Assembly: GCF_001296045.1 (NCBI RefSeq)
Contig: NZ_LJHS01000016.1
Span: forward strand, 62,001-126,000
DNA: 64,000 nt
Source of the DNA: Rhizobium sp. AAP43
GTDB lineage: Bacteria > Pseudomonadota > Alphaproteobacteria > Rhizobiales > Rhizobiaceae
Direction: 5' to 3'
Shown: positions 9,182 through 19,977 of the stretch, in pieces
Position numbering within the stretch: position 1 is the first letter of the stretch
How the letters are laid out: each line of letters starts with the position of its first letter
Made by a program: the position numbers and the translations under genes
The notes under the pieces: model-generated
Seen by the model: only the letters and a program-made list of their open reading frames with translations
Databases searched by the model: none
Told to the model about the DNA's origin: nothing

Positions 9182-10441
9182 ATGGCTTTCAAGCCCCGGT
9201 CGCTTTTGCGGCTCGCTCTTGCCGTTTCAACTGCGTTCGGTTTCGCGACAGCGGCCGAAGCCGCCCCGTCACGCGCGCAGGTGGAGACACAATTCCGGCA
9301 GTGGATCGAAACAGATCTCTGGCGGGCGGCGAAAGACGGCGGTGTCGGACGCGACGTTTTCGACAAGACGCTCCGCAACGTTCAACTGAACTGGGAATTG
9401 CCCGATCTTGTGCCACCCGGCACCGCCCCCCCTAAGGAGCAGACCCAGAGCCAGGCGGAGTTTTCATCTCCGGCGCCCTATTTCGACGAGAAACGGTTGC
9501 AGGGGCTGGCAGGGACTGGCAAGTCGCTTGCCTCGCAGCATACCTCCACCCTGCGCCGTATCGAAGCCACCTATGGTGTGCCCGGTTCTATCGTCGTTTC
9601 GATCTGGGGCCGTGAATCCGGTTATGGTCGGGCGAAACTGCCCTATTCCGCGATCGAAGTGCTGGCGACCAAGGGCTTCATGTCGACCCGCAAGCCACTG
9701 TTCCAGCAGGAGCTGATTTCCGCCCTGCACATGGTGGAAAGCGGCGACGTTTCAGCGGACAAAATGATGGGCTCCTGGGCGGGCGCGCTTGGTCAGCCGC
9801 AATTCATGCCAAGCAGCTATCTAAAATATGCCGTAGACTTCGACGGAGACGGCAATCGCGACATCTGGAACTCGGTGCCGGATGCGCTCGCCTCGATCGC
9901 CAACTATCTGGTGAAGAGCGGCTGGCAGAAGGGGCGCGACTGGGGTTACGAGATCACGATCCCGGCTGGCGTTTCATGCGCGCAGGAAGGACCTGATCGG
10001 GCAAAGGCGGTATCCGCCTGGGCCGCAGACGGGCTCAGCCGGATCACGGGAAAAGCCTTTCCGCGCGGCGAAAATTCGCTGCCCGCGATGATGCTTGTGC
10101 CGGCTGGCACGCATGGTCCCGAATTCCTGGTCACGCCGAACTTCTACGTGCTGAAAGAATACAATAACTCCGATCTCTATGCGCTGTTCATCGGCAATCT
10201 CTCAGACCGTATTGCCAATGGCGGCGGCGCCTTCCGGGCACCGTGGGATAATATTGGCAAGATGCTGCGCTCCGACGTGCTTGCCATGCAGCAGGCGCTG
10301 GTGGCGCAGGGCTATGATGTCGGCAAGGTTGACGGTCTGCCGGGTTTCAAGACACGGCGTTCACTGGGCGAATGGCAGGTCAAGAACGGATTGCAGCCGA
10401 CGTGCTATCCCAGTGCGGACCTGAAGACAAAGCTTCGCTGA
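9182..10441 (+). CDS. Lytic murein transglycosylase (MltB/SLT_2 family)
   Basis: 419 aa. Periplasmic enzyme cleaving the MurNAc–GlcNAc bond. It has a Sec signal peptide (about residues 1-27, ending AEAAPS) and an SLT_2/MltB-like catalytic domain with the Glu in IWGRESGYG. The GQPQFMPSSYLKYAVDFDGDG signature is present. The C-terminal peptidoglycan-binding domain (about 355-415) contains MQQALVAQGYDVGKVDG. No lipobox is evident, so it is probably soluble rather than a lipoprotein. GGGAG lies 7 nt before the ATG at 9182. It follows recR by 22 nt. Confidence 0.92.
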   Translation: MAFKPRSLLRLALAVSTAFGFATAAEAAPSRAQVETQFRQWIETDLWRAAKDGGVGRDVFDKTLRNVQLNWELPDLVPPGTAPPKEQTQSQAEFSSPAPYFDEKRLQGLAGTGKSLASQHTSTLRRIEATYGVPGSIVVSIWGRESGYGRAKLPYSAIEVLATKGFMSTRKPLFQQELISALHMVESGDVSADKMMGSWAGALGQPQFMPSSYLKYAVDFDGDGNRDIWNSVPDALASIANYLVKSGWQKGRDWGYEITIPAGVSCAQEGPDRAKAVSAWAADGLSRITGKAFPRGENSLPAMMLVPAGTHGPEFLVTPNFYVLKEYNNSDLYALFIGNLSDRIANGGGAFRAPWDNIGKMLRSDVLAMQQALVAQGYDVGKVDGLPGFKTRRSLGEWQVKNGLQPTCYPSADLKTKLR

Positions 10442-10450
10442 TCCAGGGCT

Positions 10451-12079
10451 TTAATGATGATCGATATGCGGCTGATGAAAGACGTCGTCTGACGGCGGGA
10501 TCGCCTGGCGCTCGATCATCCGGTGAACCCGCGGAGGCTCCTTGCCGCGATGCAGGTCCCGCAGACGATCTGTGATTTCCGCATCTGCCTTGGTGCGCCG
10601 TTGATTGTGGCGCACGTAATCTACCCAGGTGGCGACGTGGTAGGTCTCCGTCCATAGATCCGGATTTTCCAGATCGCGCATCAGGGCCCAGTTCCGGGCT
10701 CCATCGCGGATCCTGATCCTGCGGCGCTCTGTCATCACGTGCAGGAACTCCGAGACGTCGGCGTCATCAATCTCGAAATCGACCTGCACGACGATCGGAC
10801 CGCTGCGGGGCCTGATGTCGAGCCGCAGTGCCGGCTCGGCAAAGCGATTGAGGGGATCGAGATCGAGTGTCTTGAAGGCGGGCATGGGCAGGAAATAGCC
10901 GATCAGCAGGCCTGCGATCATCAGGAAACTCGACGCAACCAGAGCCTGACCGGATCCATGACTTTCCGCAATGCTGCCCCAGAGCCAGCTTCCGAGCGCC
11001 ATGCCGCCGAAGGTCGCAGTCTGATAGAGCGAGAGGGAACGACCGACCACCCAGCGCGGCGTTGACAGCTGAACGACTGTGTTGAAGAGCGAGAGCGCGA
11101 GAACCCAACAGGCCCCGGCGAGTACGAGTGCCGCTGCCGTCAACCAGACGGAACTGCTGACACCGGTCATTGCGGCGGCTACCGCAAAGCCCGCAAACGA
11201 AACTCGCACGATGTCTTCGCTGGACAGGAGATCACGGAGGCGCTGGTTGTTAAGCGCCCCAATGATGGCGCCAAAGCCGAAGGCACCGAGCAAACCGCCG
11301 AAGACCAGAGGACCGCCATTCAGTTGATCCCGGGCGACAATCGGCAGGAGGGACATGATGGCAGTTGCGGTCAGGCCAAAGACGAAGCCGCGAAAGAGAA
11401 CCTTGCCAAGATTGGGCGACATGGAGACATAGCGGATGCCGGCAAAGATTGCCTGGCCGAGCTGCTCGCGTGGCAGCGGGTTCTTGGGGAACTCCGGCTT
11501 CCAGCGGTAAAGCGCATAGGTCAAGGCAAAATATGAGACCGTATTGACGGTGAAGGCTGCTGCGGCACCCGCCACCGCAACGATCAGACCGCCGATGGCA
11601 GGGCCAACACTCCGCGTGATGTTGAAGCCCATGCTGTTGAGAGAAACAGCAGCCGGCACGTCCGTACGCGGAACGATATCACCGATCGATGCCTGCCATG
11701 ACGGGTTGTTAAGCGCCGTGCCACACCCGATCAGGAAGGTGAAGCCAAGCAATCCCCAGGGGCTGAGCAAATCGAGAAAGGCAAAGAGCGCAAGGAGCGC
11801 CGAGACCATGATCATGAACAGTTGTGCCCCGATCATCACTCTTCGACGGTCGAAGCTGTCCGCAATGGCGCCGGCGATCAGGGAGAGCAGCATGATCGGC
11901 GCCGTGTTCGACGCCTGGACCAAGGCGACCATGTTTTCAGAGGTCGAAATGGACGCCATCATCCAGGCGGCCCCCACACCTTGAATCAAGCCGCCCAGAT
12001 TGGAAGAGATGCTGGCGAACCAGATCCGCCGGTAAGCTTCGTTCCGGAGCGGCAGCAGGGGGGATCTGGGATGGGACAC
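10451..12079 (-). CDS. MFS transporter of the MFS_3 (EntS-like) family with C-terminal soluble domain
   Basis: 542 aa. Twelve-helix drug/siderophore exporter-like permease in residues about 1-410; the cytoplasmic AGAIADSFDRRRVM motif between helices 2 and 3 is clear. A soluble domain of about 130 residues follows, as in the MFS_3 family. The tail is histidine-rich (ending HQPHIDHH), which is unusual. The GTG at 12079 is chosen because the protein then starts SHPRSPLLPLRNEAYRRIW, the family start. The ribosome site is weak, and the open frame extends to 12232. It converges on the transglycosylase gene with a 9-nt gap. The substrate is unknown. Confidence 0.85.
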   Translation of the reverse strand: MSHPRSPLLPLRNEAYRRIWFASISSNLGGLIQGVGAAWMMASISTSENMVALVQASNTAPIMLLSLIAGAIADSFDRRRVMIGAQLFMIMVSALLALFAFLDLLSPWGLLGFTFLIGCGTALNNPSWQASIGDIVPRTDVPAAVSLNSMGFNITRSVGPAIGGLIVAVAGAAAAFTVNTVSYFALTYALYRWKPEFPKNPLPREQLGQAIFAGIRYVSMSPNLGKVLFRGFVFGLTATAIMSLLPIVARDQLNGGPLVFGGLLGAFGFGAIIGALNNQRLRDLLSSEDIVRVSFAGFAVAAAMTGVSSSVWLTAAALVLAGACWVLALSLFNTVVQLSTPRWVVGRSLSLYQTATFGGMALGSWLWGSIAESHGSGQALVASSFLMIAGLLIGYFLPMPAFKTLDLDPLNRFAEPALRLDIRPRSGPIVVQVDFEIDDADVSEFLHVMTERRRIRIRDGARNWALMRDLENPDLWTETYHVATWVDYVRHNQRRTKADAEITDRLRDLHRGKEPPRVHRMIERQAIPPSDDVFHQPHIDHH

Positions 12080-12195
12080 GACGGATGCTCGGTTGTTTTC
12101 CGGGAGATGCCGAGGACTTAAGCCTGCGGCTGTTTGCGAACTTGCACCCTTCAACGCACCACAGGCAAGTTTGTTTTCACCGCGTGGCGAAAAGC

Positions 12196-12224
12196 TTGCA
12201 TTCCGGAGGCCATTGGCGTATACG
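12196..12224 (+). promoter_or_regulatory. Putative sigma-70 promoter of the rimP–nusA operon
   Basis: TTGCAT (12196-12201) and TATACG (12219-12224) are separated by exactly 17 nt, giving a start near 12231. It lies divergent to the MFS gene and just upstream of the attenuator hairpin. Confidence 0.6.
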
Positions 12225-12250
12225 AGCTCCAAATTCTTGATCGACAGATG

Positions 12251-12282
12251 AAGAGTGGGGCCGCAAGGACCCGCTCTTTTTT
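12251..12282 (+). terminator. Leader transcription attenuator upstream of rimP
   Basis: A 9-bp stem (12251-12259 with 12270-12278, one G-T pair) is followed by six T residues (12277-12282). It begins about 20 nt after the predicted transcription start and 34 nt before rimP. No gene of its own precedes it, so it looks like a conditional leader terminator. A second small stem (ATTGGC / GCCAAT, about 12283-12301) follows and could compete or stabilise the 5' end. Confidence 0.6.
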
Positions 12283-12315
12283 ATTGGCGATCACAGCCAA
12301 TCGGGAGTATGACGA

Positions 12316-12930
12316 TTGTCCGAAGACATGCCGATGCCGGAAGCCGGCGAAGCACGGATCATCACCGAGACGGGCCTTGACCGTCGTATCGCAGACATTA
12401 TCGAGCCCGTGCTCGTAGCGATGGATTTCAAGCTGGTTCGTGTCCGCATGATGAACCAGAACGGTTTGACGCTGCAGGTTATGGCCGAGCGCAACGACGG
12501 CACGATGACCGTTGAAGATTGCGAAGCCGTGTCGACGGCGATCTCGCCGGCGCTCGACGTCGATGATCCGGTCGACAAGGCCTATCACCTTGAAGTCTCG
12601 TCCCCGGGCATCGATCGGCCGATGGTGCGCAAGTCGGACTTTACCCGCTGGAAGGGCCATCTGGTAAAGTGCGAAACGTCGATCCTCGTCGACAACCGCA
12701 AGCGCTTCCGCGGTACGATTGCTGATGTGACGCATGAGGCCTTTACGCTTGAGCGCGACCAGGTCGCCTATGGCGAGGAGCCGCGGGTGACGATCCCATT
12801 TAATGCGCTTGCCGAAGCCAAGCTCATCCTGACGGACGATCTGATCCGTGACGCGCTCCGAGCCGACAAGCTCGCCAAGGCGCAGGCCGCGAACCAGAAC
12901 GACGAAAACGAAGACGACAGCGAAGCATAA
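12316..12930 (+). CDS. rimP: Ribosome maturation factor RimP
   Basis: 204 aa. Required for 30S subunit maturation. It has the two-domain RimP fold: an N-terminal domain ([15 protein letters not shown], then [18 protein letters not shown]) and a C-terminal SH3-like domain after [13 protein letters not shown]. The C-terminus is a Lys/Glu/Asp-rich tail. The TTG at 12316 has GGGAG 9 nt upstream; ATGs at 12328 and 12334 are alternatives that remove only a few residues. It heads the conserved rimP–nusA–infB operon. Confidence 0.93.
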   Translation: MSEDMPMPEAGEARIITETGLDRRIADIIEPVLVAMDFKLVRVRMMNQNGLTLQVMAERNDGTMTVEDCEAVSTAISPALDVDDPVDKAYHLEVSSPGIDRPMVRKSDFTRWKGHLVKCETSILVDNRKRFRGTIADVTHEAFTLERDQVAYGEEPRVTIPFNALAEAKLILTDDLIRDALRADKLAKAQAANQNDENEDDSEA

Positions 12931-12987
12931 CGTTTGACCCATAGCCCCGAGGCGATAAGCCCGGGCGTGAAGACGGAGACCTAGACA

Positions 12988-14598
12988 ATGGCAGTCAGTG
13001 CTAACCGGCTCGAGCTCTTGCAGATTGCAGATGCCGTTGCCCGTGAAAAGGTGATCGACCGCGAAATCGTGCTCGCCGCCATGGCCGACGCGATCCAGAA
13101 GGCCGCCCGCTCGCGCTACGGCAGCGAAACCAACATCCGCGCCGACATCAACTCGAAGACTGGCGAAATCCGCCTGCAGCGTCTTCTTGAGGTGGTCGAA
13201 AAGGTCGAAGACTACTCGACACAGATCGCGCTTGAACTGGCCCGCGACCGCAATGTCGACGCCAAGCTCGGCGACTTCATTGCCGATCCGCTGCCGCCGA
13301 TGGATTTTGGCCGTATCGCTGCCCAGTCGGCCAAGCAGGTCATCGTGCAGAAGGTGCGTGAAGCCGAGCGCGACCGTCAGTATGACGAATTCAAGGACCG
13401 TATGGGCGAAATCGTCAACGGCACTGTCAAGCGCGTCGAATACGGCAACGTCATCGTTGATCTCGGCCGCGGTGAAGGCATTATCCGTCGCGACGAGATG
13501 ATCCCGCGCGAAGCCTTCCGCTACGGCGACCGCGTGCGTGCCTATGTCTACGACGTGCGTCGTGAACAGCGTGGACCGCAGATTTTCCTGTCGCGTACCC
13601 ATCCGCAGTTCATGGTGAAGCTGTTCACCATGGAAGTGCCGGAAATCTACGACGGCATCATCCAGATCAAGTCGGTTGCCCGTGACCCGGGTTCGCGCGC
13701 CAAGATCGCCGTTATCTCGAACGACTCGTCGATCGATCCGGTCGGTGCCTGCGTCGGTATGCGTGGTTCGCGCGTTCAGGCCGTCGTCGGCGAACTGCAG
13801 GGTGAAAAGATCGACATCATTCCGTGGAGCCAGGATCCGGCTTCCTTCATCGTCAACGCCCTTCAGCCGGCTGAAGTCGCCAAGGTCGTTCTTGATGAAG
13901 ATGCAGAACGCATCGAAGTCGTCGTGCCGGACGAACAGCTGTCGCTGGCCATCGGCCGCCGCGGCCAGAACGTTCGCCTGGCATCGCAGCTGACCGGCTG
14001 GGATATCGACATCATGACGGAAGCGGAAGAATCCGAGCGCCGTCAGAAGGAATTCAACGTGCGTACGAACCTGTTCATGGACGCTCTCGACGTTGATGAA
14101 ATGGTCGGCCAGGTTCTGGCGTCGGAAGGCTTCGCCCAGGTTGAAGAAGTGGCTTACGTCAACATTGACGAAATCGCCTCGATCGACGGCTTTGATGAAG
14201 ATACCGCACAGGAAATCCAGACCCGTGCACGCGAGTATCTCGACAAGATCGAAGCCGAAATGGATGCCAAGCGCCGCGAACTCGGTGTGACGGACGAGCT
14301 GCGCCAGATCGAGGGCATGACGTCCGCGATGATGGTCGCCCTCGGCGAGGACGGCATCAAGACGATTGAAGACTTTGCAGGCTGCGCCGCTGACGACCTC
14401 GTCGGCTGGAGCGAGCGGAAGAATGGCGAGACGAAGAAGTTCGAGGGTCTGTTCTCGAAGTTTGAAATCTCGCGTGCCGAAGCCGAAGCCATGGTTGTTC
14501 AGGCGCGCCTTTCTGCCGGCTGGATCACTGAAGAAGATCTCGCGGCCGAAGCTGAAGTCGAAGTGGAAGGCGAGGCAGAAGCCGAGCAGGAAGCGTGA
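12988..14598 (+). CDS. nusA: Transcription termination/antitermination factor NusA
   Basis: 536 aa. Binds RNA polymerase and nascent RNA. It has an NTD (residues 1-125), an S1 domain (about 130-200, starting [16 protein letters not shown]), two KH domains (about 225-345, with the [13 protein letters not shown] motif), then two helix-hairpin-helix repeats of the alphaproteobacterial long form (about 360-500). The C-terminal 20 residues are almost entirely Glu/Ala/Val. GAAGACGGAGAC lies before the ATG. Its TGA overlaps the next ATG by one base. Confidence 0.96.
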   Translation: MAVSANRLELLQIADAVAREKVIDREIVLAAMADAIQKAARSRYGSETNIRADINSKTGEIRLQRLLEVVEKVEDYSTQIALELARDRNVDAKLGDFIADPLPPMDFGRIAAQSAKQVIVQKVREAERDRQYDEFKDRMGEIVNGTVKRVEYGNVIVDLGRGEGIIRRDEMIPREAFRYGDRVRAYVYDVRREQRGPQIFLSRTHPQFMVKLFTMEVPEIYDGIIQIKSVARDPGSRAKIAVISNDSSIDPVGACVGMRGSRVQAVVGELQGEKIDIIPWSQDPASFIVNALQPAEVAKVVLDEDAERIEVVVPDEQLSLAIGRRGQNVRLASQLTGWDIDIMTEAEESERRQKEFNVRTNLFMDALDVDEMVGQVLASEGFAQVEEVAYVNIDEIASIDGFDEDTAQEIQTRAREYLDKIEAEMDAKRRELGVTDELRQIEGMTSAMMVALGEDGIKTIEDFAGCAADDLVGWSERKNGETKKFEGLFSKFEISRAEAEAMVVQARLSAGWITEEDLAAEAEVEVEGEAEAEQEA

Positions 14599-15281
14599 TG
14601 ACCATCCAGTCGCCGGACGTGGAGAAGGACGAAGACGACTTCGACCTTTCCGACGTGAACGGGCGGATGTGCATCGTGACCCGCGAGAGCGGCGCGCCGG
14701 AAACGCTTCTGCGGTTCGTGGCTGCTCCCGATGGGACAATCGTTCCCGACCTGAAGCGGACGCTTCCCGGTCGGGGTTGCTGGGTTAGCCCGCGACGCGA
14801 GGCTGTCGACAAGGCCGTGGCGAAAAAGCTTTTCGCCCGGGCCCTGAAGCGGGAAGTCAAGGTTGATCCGGCGCTCGGATCAACCGTTGAACGTCTTCTG
14901 ATCTCGCAGCTCTGCGGGATGATGAACCTGGCCCGAAAGGCCGGACAGTTCATCAGCGGATCGGCCAAGGTCGAGGCTGCAGTCAGAAGTGGCGAGGCGC
15001 TCGCAGTATTCCACTCGCTGGATGCTGCAGCGGATGGTGTGAGAAAGATCGACCAGGCCCGAAAGGCCTGGCACCTTGGAACAGGAGCAGATGCGGAAGT
15101 TCCCGCATTTCACCTGCTTTCCGGGGCGGAATTGGACGAACTGATGGGCCAGAATGCGTTTATCCATGCTTGCGCGCTTGCAGGGCAGGCGGGTGAAGGT
15201 GTAGTGAAACGCGCAACTCTGCTCGAAACCTATCGTGGCCAAGCGCCGCAGGTTTCGCGCGCTGGCCTGAAATCACAATGA
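14598..15281 (+). CDS. YlxR (DUF448)–L7Ae fusion RNA-binding protein
   Basis: 227 aa. An N-terminal YlxR domain (about residues 20-95, with RMCIVTRE and LPGRGCWVSP) is fused to a C-terminal L7Ae/YlxQ-like domain (about 100-190, LARKAGQFISGSAKVEAAVRSG). Both are RNA-binding modules that occur as separate proteins in Firmicutes; the fusion is typical of alphaproteobacteria. The ATG overlaps the nusA stop (TGATG); a GTG one codon earlier is possible. It lies between nusA and infB, which suggests a role in RNA or translation. The exact function is unknown. Confidence 0.88.
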   Translation: MTIQSPDVEKDEDDFDLSDVNGRMCIVTRESGAPETLLRFVAAPDGTIVPDLKRTLPGRGCWVSPRREAVDKAVAKKLFARALKREVKVDPALGSTVERLLISQLCGMMNLARKAGQFISGSAKVEAAVRSGEALAVFHSLDAAADGVRKIDQARKAWHLGTGADAEVPAFHLLSGAELDELMGQNAFIHACALAGQAGEGVVKRATLLETYRGQAPQVSRAGLKSQ

Positions 15282-15382
15282 CGCGGTCACCGACGAAGGT
15301 CGGCCTCCGTGGTTTAGGACAGTATGTGAACGGCGAGGTCTGATGCACGGCATCCGGCCCCGCTCGAAGGAACGGGAACGGA

Positions 15383-18049
15383 ATGACGGACAACAAAGAC
15401 GACAAGACAATCGGCGTGAAGAAGACTCTCACCCTGAAACCCTCGGGGATGAGCCAGGGTACCGTGCGCCAGGACATGGGGCGCGGACGTACGAAGTCCG
15501 TCGTCGTAGAGACTGTAAAGCGACGCGTGACACGCCCACAGGACGAAAAGCCGATCACGCCGATCCGCGCTGAACCTGCGGCACCTGCCCCGGTCACGCC
15601 GACGCCGGCGCCCGCCCCGGTCGCCCCGCGCCCTGTTCAACAGCAGACCCGCGTGCACCAGCCGGCCCCCGCGCAGCAGCGCCCGCCGCAGCAGCAGCGT
15701 CAGCCGGAACGTCCGCGCGGCGCCGTCCTGCACGACCTGTCAGCCAGCGAAATGGACGCTCGTCGCCGCGCGCTGGTTGAAGCGCAGGCCCGCGAAGTCG
15801 AAGAAGCCAAGCAGCGCGCCATCGAAGAAGAGCGCCGCAGGGTGGAAGCCATCGAAGCTGCACGCATTGCAGCCGAAGAAGCCGCTCGCCGCGCCGCAGA
15901 GCCCGTTGTCGAGCCTGAACCTGAGCCAGCACCTGCACCTGTTGCTGCAGCGCCCGTCGCTGCACGCCCTGCGGCATCTGCACCGGCGCCGGCTGCAGCG
16001 CCCGCTGCTCCTGGTGCACCCGGCTTCGTGCGTGGCCGCAAGGCCAATGACGACGATGATGATCGCGGACCGCCGCGCGGCTTGCCTGGTCGCGGCAAGG
16101 TCGTTGCACCAGCACCGGCGAAGGTCCCTGCCCGTCCGAAGGCAGAGGAAGATCGTCGCCGCGGCAAGCTTACGGTTACCAGTGCTGGCGTGGATGACGA
16201 AGGTGGCGCACGCGGTCGTTCGCTGGCCTCCATGCGCCGCCGCCAGGAAAAGTTCCGCCGCTCGCAGATGCAGGAAACCCGCGAAAAGGTTATGCGCGAG
16301 GTTATCCTTCCGGAAACCATCACCATTCAGGAACTGTCGCAGCGTATGTCTGAACGCGCCGTCGACGTCATCAAGTACCTGATGAAGGAAGGCCAGATGA
16401 TGAAGCCGGGCGACGTCATTGACGCCGACCTCGCCGAACTCATCGCGACCGAATTCGGCCATACCGTAAAGCGCGTCTCTGAATCCGACGTTGAAGAAGG
16501 CATCTTCAACAAGGCCGATGACGCCGTTGAAATGGTTTCGCGTCCGCCTGTCGTCACCATCATGGGTCACGTCGACCACGGCAAGACCTCGCTGCTCGAT
16601 GCCATCCGTCAGGCAAACGTCGTTTCTGGCGAAGCCGGTGGCATCACCCAGCATATCGGTGCCTATCAGGTCGAGCAGAACGGTCAGAAGATCACCTTCA
16701 TCGACACCCCCGGCCACGCCGCCTTTACGGCCATGCGTGCCCGCGGTGCGCAGGCGACGGACATTGCGATCCTCGTGGTTGCGGCCGACGACAGCGTGAT
16801 GCCGCAGACGATCGAATCCATCAACCACGCCAAGGCGGCCAACGTGCCGATCATCGTGGCGATCAACAAGATCGACAAGCACGAAGCCAAGCCGGACAAG
16901 GTCCGCCAGCAGCTTCTGCAGCACGAAGTCTTCGTTGAATCGCTCGGCGGTGAAGTGCTCGACGTCGAAGTATCGGCGAAGAACAAGACGAACCTCGACA
17001 AGCTGCTCGAAGCCGTCCTGCTCCAGGCCGAAATTCTCGACCTCAAGGCCGACCCGACCCGTACTGCTGAAGGTGTTGTCATCGAAGCACAGCTCGATCG
17101 TGGCCGCGGCGCGGTTGCGACCGTTCTGGTCCAGAAGGGCACGCTGAAGCCGGGCCAAATCATCGTTGCCGGCGATCAGTGGGGCCGCGTTCGCGCGCTC
17201 GTCACCGACAAGGGCGACCATGTCAAGGAAGCCGGTCCGGCCATGCCGGTCGAAATCCTCGGCCTTTCGGGTACGCCTGCTGCCGGCGACCGTTTCGCGG
17301 TCGTTGAAAACGAGGCTCGCGCTCGCGAAATCTCCGAGTATCGCCAGCGCCTGGCACGCGACAAGGCGGCTGCCCGCCAGTCCGGCCAGCGCGGTTCGCT
17401 CGAGCAGATGATGAGCAAGCTGCAGAACACCGGCTTCAAGGAATTCCCGCTGGTCATCAAGGGTGACGTGCAGGGTTCGGTCGAAGCGATTATCGCTTCG
17501 CTCGACAAGCTCGGCACCGACGAAGTACGGGCCCGTATCGTCCACTCGGGCGCCGGCGCCATCACGGAATCGGATATCGCGCTTGCTGAATCCTCAGATG
17601 CCGCGATCATCGGCTTCAACGTCCGCGCGAATGCACAGGCACGAACCGCTGCAGACCGCGGTGGCATCGAGATCCGCTACTACAACATCATCTACGATCT
17701 GGTGGATGACGTGAAGGCAGCGATGTCGGGTCTTCTGTCGCCGGAACGTCGCGAGACTTTCCTCGGCAATGCCGAAATCCTCGAAGTCTTCAACATCACG
17801 AAGACGGGCAAGGTTGCCGGTTGCCGTGTTATCGAAGGCAAGGTCGAACGTGGGGCTGGCGTGCGCCTGGTGCGCGACAACGTCGTCATCCACGAAGGCA
17901 AGCTCAAGACGCTCAAGCGCTTCAAGGACGAAGTGTCCGAAGTGCCGATGGGTCAGGAATGCGGCATGGCCTTCGAGAACTACGAAGACATCCGCGCCGG
18001 CGATACGATCGAGTGCTTCCGCGTGGAACACATCACGCGTACGCTCTAA
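15383..18049 (+). CDS. infB: Translation initiation factor IF-2
   Basis: 888 aa. GTPase that places initiator tRNA on the ribosome. The long N-terminal part (1-300) is Ala/Pro-rich and then strongly charged and coiled ([19 protein letters not shown]). An IF2_N domain precedes the G domain, where GHVDHGKTS (about residue 391), DTPGHAAF (about 440) and NKID (about 494) are intact. Two beta-barrel domains and the C-terminal fMet-tRNA-binding part follow. GGGAACGGA precedes the ATG. The low-complexity N-terminal region varies in length among strains. Confidence 0.97.
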   Translation: MTDNKDDKTIGVKKTLTLKPSGMSQGTVRQDMGRGRTKSVVVETVKRRVTRPQDEKPITPIRAEPAAPAPVTPTPAPAPVAPRPVQQQTRVHQPAPAQQRPPQQQRQPERPRGAVLHDLSASEMDARRRALVEAQAREVEEAKQRAIEEERRRVEAIEAARIAAEEAARRAAEPVVEPEPEPAPAPVAAAPVAARPAASAPAPAAAPAAPGAPGFVRGRKANDDDDDRGPPRGLPGRGKVVAPAPAKVPARPKAEEDRRRGKLTVTSAGVDDEGGARGRSLASMRRRQEKFRRSQMQETREKVMREVILPETITIQELSQRMSERAVDVIKYLMKEGQMMKPGDVIDADLAELIATEFGHTVKRVSESDVEEGIFNKADDAVEMVSRPPVVTIMGHVDHGKTSLLDAIRQANVVSGEAGGITQHIGAYQVEQNGQKITFIDTPGHAAFTAMRARGAQATDIAILVVAADDSVMPQTIESINHAKAANVPIIVAINKIDKHEAKPDKVRQQLLQHEVFVESLGGEVLDVEVSAKNKTNLDKLLEAVLLQAEILDLKADPTRTAEGVVIEAQLDRGRGAVATVLVQKGTLKPGQIIVAGDQWGRVRALVTDKGDHVKEAGPAMPVEILGLSGTPAAGDRFAVVENEARAREISEYRQRLARDKAAARQSGQRGSLEQMMSKLQNTGFKEFPLVIKGDVQGSVEAIIASLDKLGTDEVRARIVHSGAGAITESDIALAESSDAAIIGFNVRANAQARTAADRGGIEIRYYNIIYDLVDDVKAAMSGLLSPERRETFLGNAEILEVFNITKTGKVAGCRVIEGKVERGAGVRLVRDNVVIHEGKLKTLKRFKDEVSEVPMGQECGMAFENYEDIRAGDTIECFRVEHITRTL

Positions 18050-18054
18050 AGGTC

Positions 18055-18483
18055 ATGACTGCCTCTGGCGGCCAGCGAAACAAGCAGACGGTGGCGATAG
18101 TCATCGTCTGTTTTCTTTATGCGACGAACGGCTTCGCGGAGGTCTGCGACAAGGGTGGCTGGGGTCCAGCGAGTGGCCCTATCACAATCACCAGCGAGAT
18201 CGCCGGCAGTGCGGTATGGTCTCTGATCATCACAATCCTATTGTCCGTCGGCATTCTCAAGCGCTGGCGCTGGTTGGCTTGGCCGATCACATTGCTATCG
18301 ATGGGCATGGTGCTGCTGGGCCTTTCGGACGATCCCGAGGACCCGGCCATTCTGTCGATGATCGCCGGAGGTTGCAGAACGGGCTCGTCTGGGCTCATCA
18401 TGTCGATCTCTTTCGTTATGCCACTGCTGATAGGCACAGTTGTCGCGGCGCTTAAATCTAGATTGAAGTCAGGAACAAAATGA
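18055..18483 (+). CDS. Small exported or membrane protein of unknown function between infB and rbfA
   Basis: 142 aa, not recognised. Residues 12-30 form a signal-peptide-like hydrophobic segment with a plausible cut after NGFA. A short Cys/Gly-rich stretch (EVCDKGGWG) follows, then three predicted membrane helices at about 49-66, 70-88 and 112-131. Aspartates and prolines lie in the loop between helices 2 and 3. The ATG is 6 nt after the infB stop, and its TGA overlaps the rbfA ATG (ATGA), so it should be translated as part of the operon. Placement inside such a conserved translation operon is odd. The start is clear from context although no strong SD is seen. Confidence 0.7.
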   Translation: MTASGGQRNKQTVAIVIVCFLYATNGFAEVCDKGGWGPASGPITITSEIAGSAVWSLIITILLSVGILKRWRWLAWPITLLSMGMVLLGLSDDPEDPAILSMIAGGCRTGSSGLIMSISFVMPLLIGTVVAALKSRLKSGTK

Positions 18484-18884
18484 CAAAACCAACCTCTTCG
18501 GCACCTTCGCAGCGCATGCTGCGCGTCGGCGAGCAGGTGCGCGCCGCAATCACCCAGGTGCTTCAGCGCGGGGAAGTGAACGATGATCTCATCGAAAAGA
18601 CGGTGATCTCGGTCTCGGAAGTCCGGATGTCGCCGGACCTCAAGATGGCGACTGCTTACGTGGCGCCGCTCGGTGTGAAGGATCATGACGCGGTCATTGC
18701 CGCTTTGAACAAACATGCGAAGTTCATACGCGGTCGCTTGGGCAACCAGCTTCGGCAGCTGAAGTACATGCCGGAAGTACGCTTCCGCGACGACACCAGC
18801 TTTGACAACTACCAGAAGATTGATGCGCTCTTGCGCTCGCCGGAGGTCCAGCGTGACCTCGGGACCGATCAAGATCAAGACTAA
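18480..18884 (+). CDS. rbfA: 30S ribosome-binding factor A
   Basis: 134 aa. Cold-shock-related 30S maturation factor with a KH-like fold. The N-terminal [15 protein letters not shown] and the central [14 protein letters not shown] segment identify it. The C-terminal end is short and acidic. The start codon overlaps the stop of the preceding membrane-protein gene, so its translation is probably coupled to it. truB follows 12 nt later. Confidence 0.95.
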   Translation: MTKPTSSAPSQRMLRVGEQVRAAITQVLQRGEVNDDLIEKTVISVSEVRMSPDLKMATAYVAPLGVKDHDAVIAALNKHAKFIRGRLGNQLRQLKYMPEVRFRDDTSFDNYQKIDALLRSPEVQRDLGTDQDQD

Positions 18885-18896
18885 GAAAAGACTTAG

Positions 18897-19826
18897 ATGT
18901 CCAAACCCAGAAAGCCCAAGGGCCGCCCGATCTCGGGCTGGCTCATTCTCGACAAGCCGGTGGATTTCGGCTCGACCGAAGCGGTCGGCAAGATCAAGTG
19001 GTTGTTCAATGCCCAGAAGGCCGGTCATGCCGGCACGCTCGACCCGCTGGCGTCGGGCATGCTGCCGATTGCGCTTGGCGATGCGACCAAGACCGTGCCT
19101 TACGTCATGGACGGCCGTAAGATCTACGAATTTACCGTGACCTGGGGTGAAGAGCGCGCCACCGACGATCTCGAGGGCGAGGCCACACAGACCTCCGACA
19201 AGCGCCCGACGGAGGACGAAATCCGCGCATTGCTGCCAAACTATACTGGCACGATCAACCAGATCCCGCCGCAGTTTTCGGCAATCAAGATTGCCGGCGA
19301 ACGGGCCTATGACCTTGCACGCGATGGCGAAACGGTCGAGATCCCCTCGCGCGAGGTCGAAGTGCATCGCCTGACGCTTCTGAAATGCGAGGACGACAAG
19401 GCGCATTTCGAGGTGGAATGCGGCAAGGGCACCTATGTGCGATCGCTTGCCCGCGACTTCGGTCGTGACCTAGGCTGCTACGGCCACATCTCGACCCTGC
19501 GGCGCAGCTATGTCGCACCCTTTGCCGAGGACATGATGGTGCCGCTTGCAGAGCTCGTTGCCCTGGAAAGCATCGAAGACCGGGACGAGCGTCTGGCGGC
19601 ACTCGACGCCTTCCTGCTCGACACGGCAGAGGCTCTCTCCAGCTTGCCACAACTGCGGATCACCGATGACCAGGCCCACCGCCTGCGCATGGGCAATCCG
19701 ATCATCGTGCGTGGACGTGACGCGCCTGTGGCCGAGCCTGAGGCTGTTGCGCTTTCCGGCGGGAAGCTGATCGCCATTGGCGAGATCGCAGGCGGAGAGT
19801 TCCATCCCCGCCGGGTCTTCACCTGA
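18897..19826 (+). CDS. truB: tRNA pseudouridine-55 synthase
   Basis: 309 aa. Makes pseudouridine 55 in the T-loop of tRNAs. The catalytic Asp is D49 in [12 protein letters not shown]. The [24 protein letters not shown] and [11 protein letters not shown] motifs of the family follow in order. The C-terminal 60 residues form the small PUA-like extension. It is the last gene before rpsO, which starts after a 151-nt gap that probably carries a separate promoter. Confidence 0.95.
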   Translation: MSKPRKPKGRPISGWLILDKPVDFGSTEAVGKIKWLFNAQKAGHAGTLDPLASGMLPIALGDATKTVPYVMDGRKIYEFTVTWGEERATDDLEGEATQTSDKRPTEDEIRALLPNYTGTINQIPPQFSAIKIAGERAYDLARDGETVEIPSREVEVHRLTLLKCEDDKAHFEVECGKGTYVRSLARDFGRDLGCYGHISTLRRSYVAPFAEDMMVPLAELVALESIEDRDERLAALDAFLLDTAEALSSLPQLRITDDQAHRLRMGNPIIVRGRDAPVAEPEAVALSGGKLIAIGEIAGGEFHPRRVFT

Positions 19827-19977
19827 GGCCTTCCTTTAGGCGGCTCTTTCCTTTCCGCAGGGAATGGAGTATAGGCCGCACCAGCTGGCACCTCTGGTGC
19901 CTGCATTCATGGCCAATGCTGGACGACATCCCGGCCTTTGGCGTCCTTATCCTCAAGTTATCCAGAAAGGATTTCCG

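Noticed and set aside
12080-12232. MFS protein starting at 12232
   Set aside because: The added residues are unlike the family N-terminus and lie across the rimP promoter region.
12151-14739. An 862-codon open frame on the minus strand across rimP and nusA
   Set aside because: Very long, but it is antisense to two conserved genes in register with their codon bias, with His/Asp-rich composition typical of shadow frames. No domain is visible.
14525-14968. Minus-strand ORF inside nusA and the YlxR–L7Ae gene
   Set aside because: It is a shadow of two well-supported genes and has Arg/Ser/Pro-biased composition.
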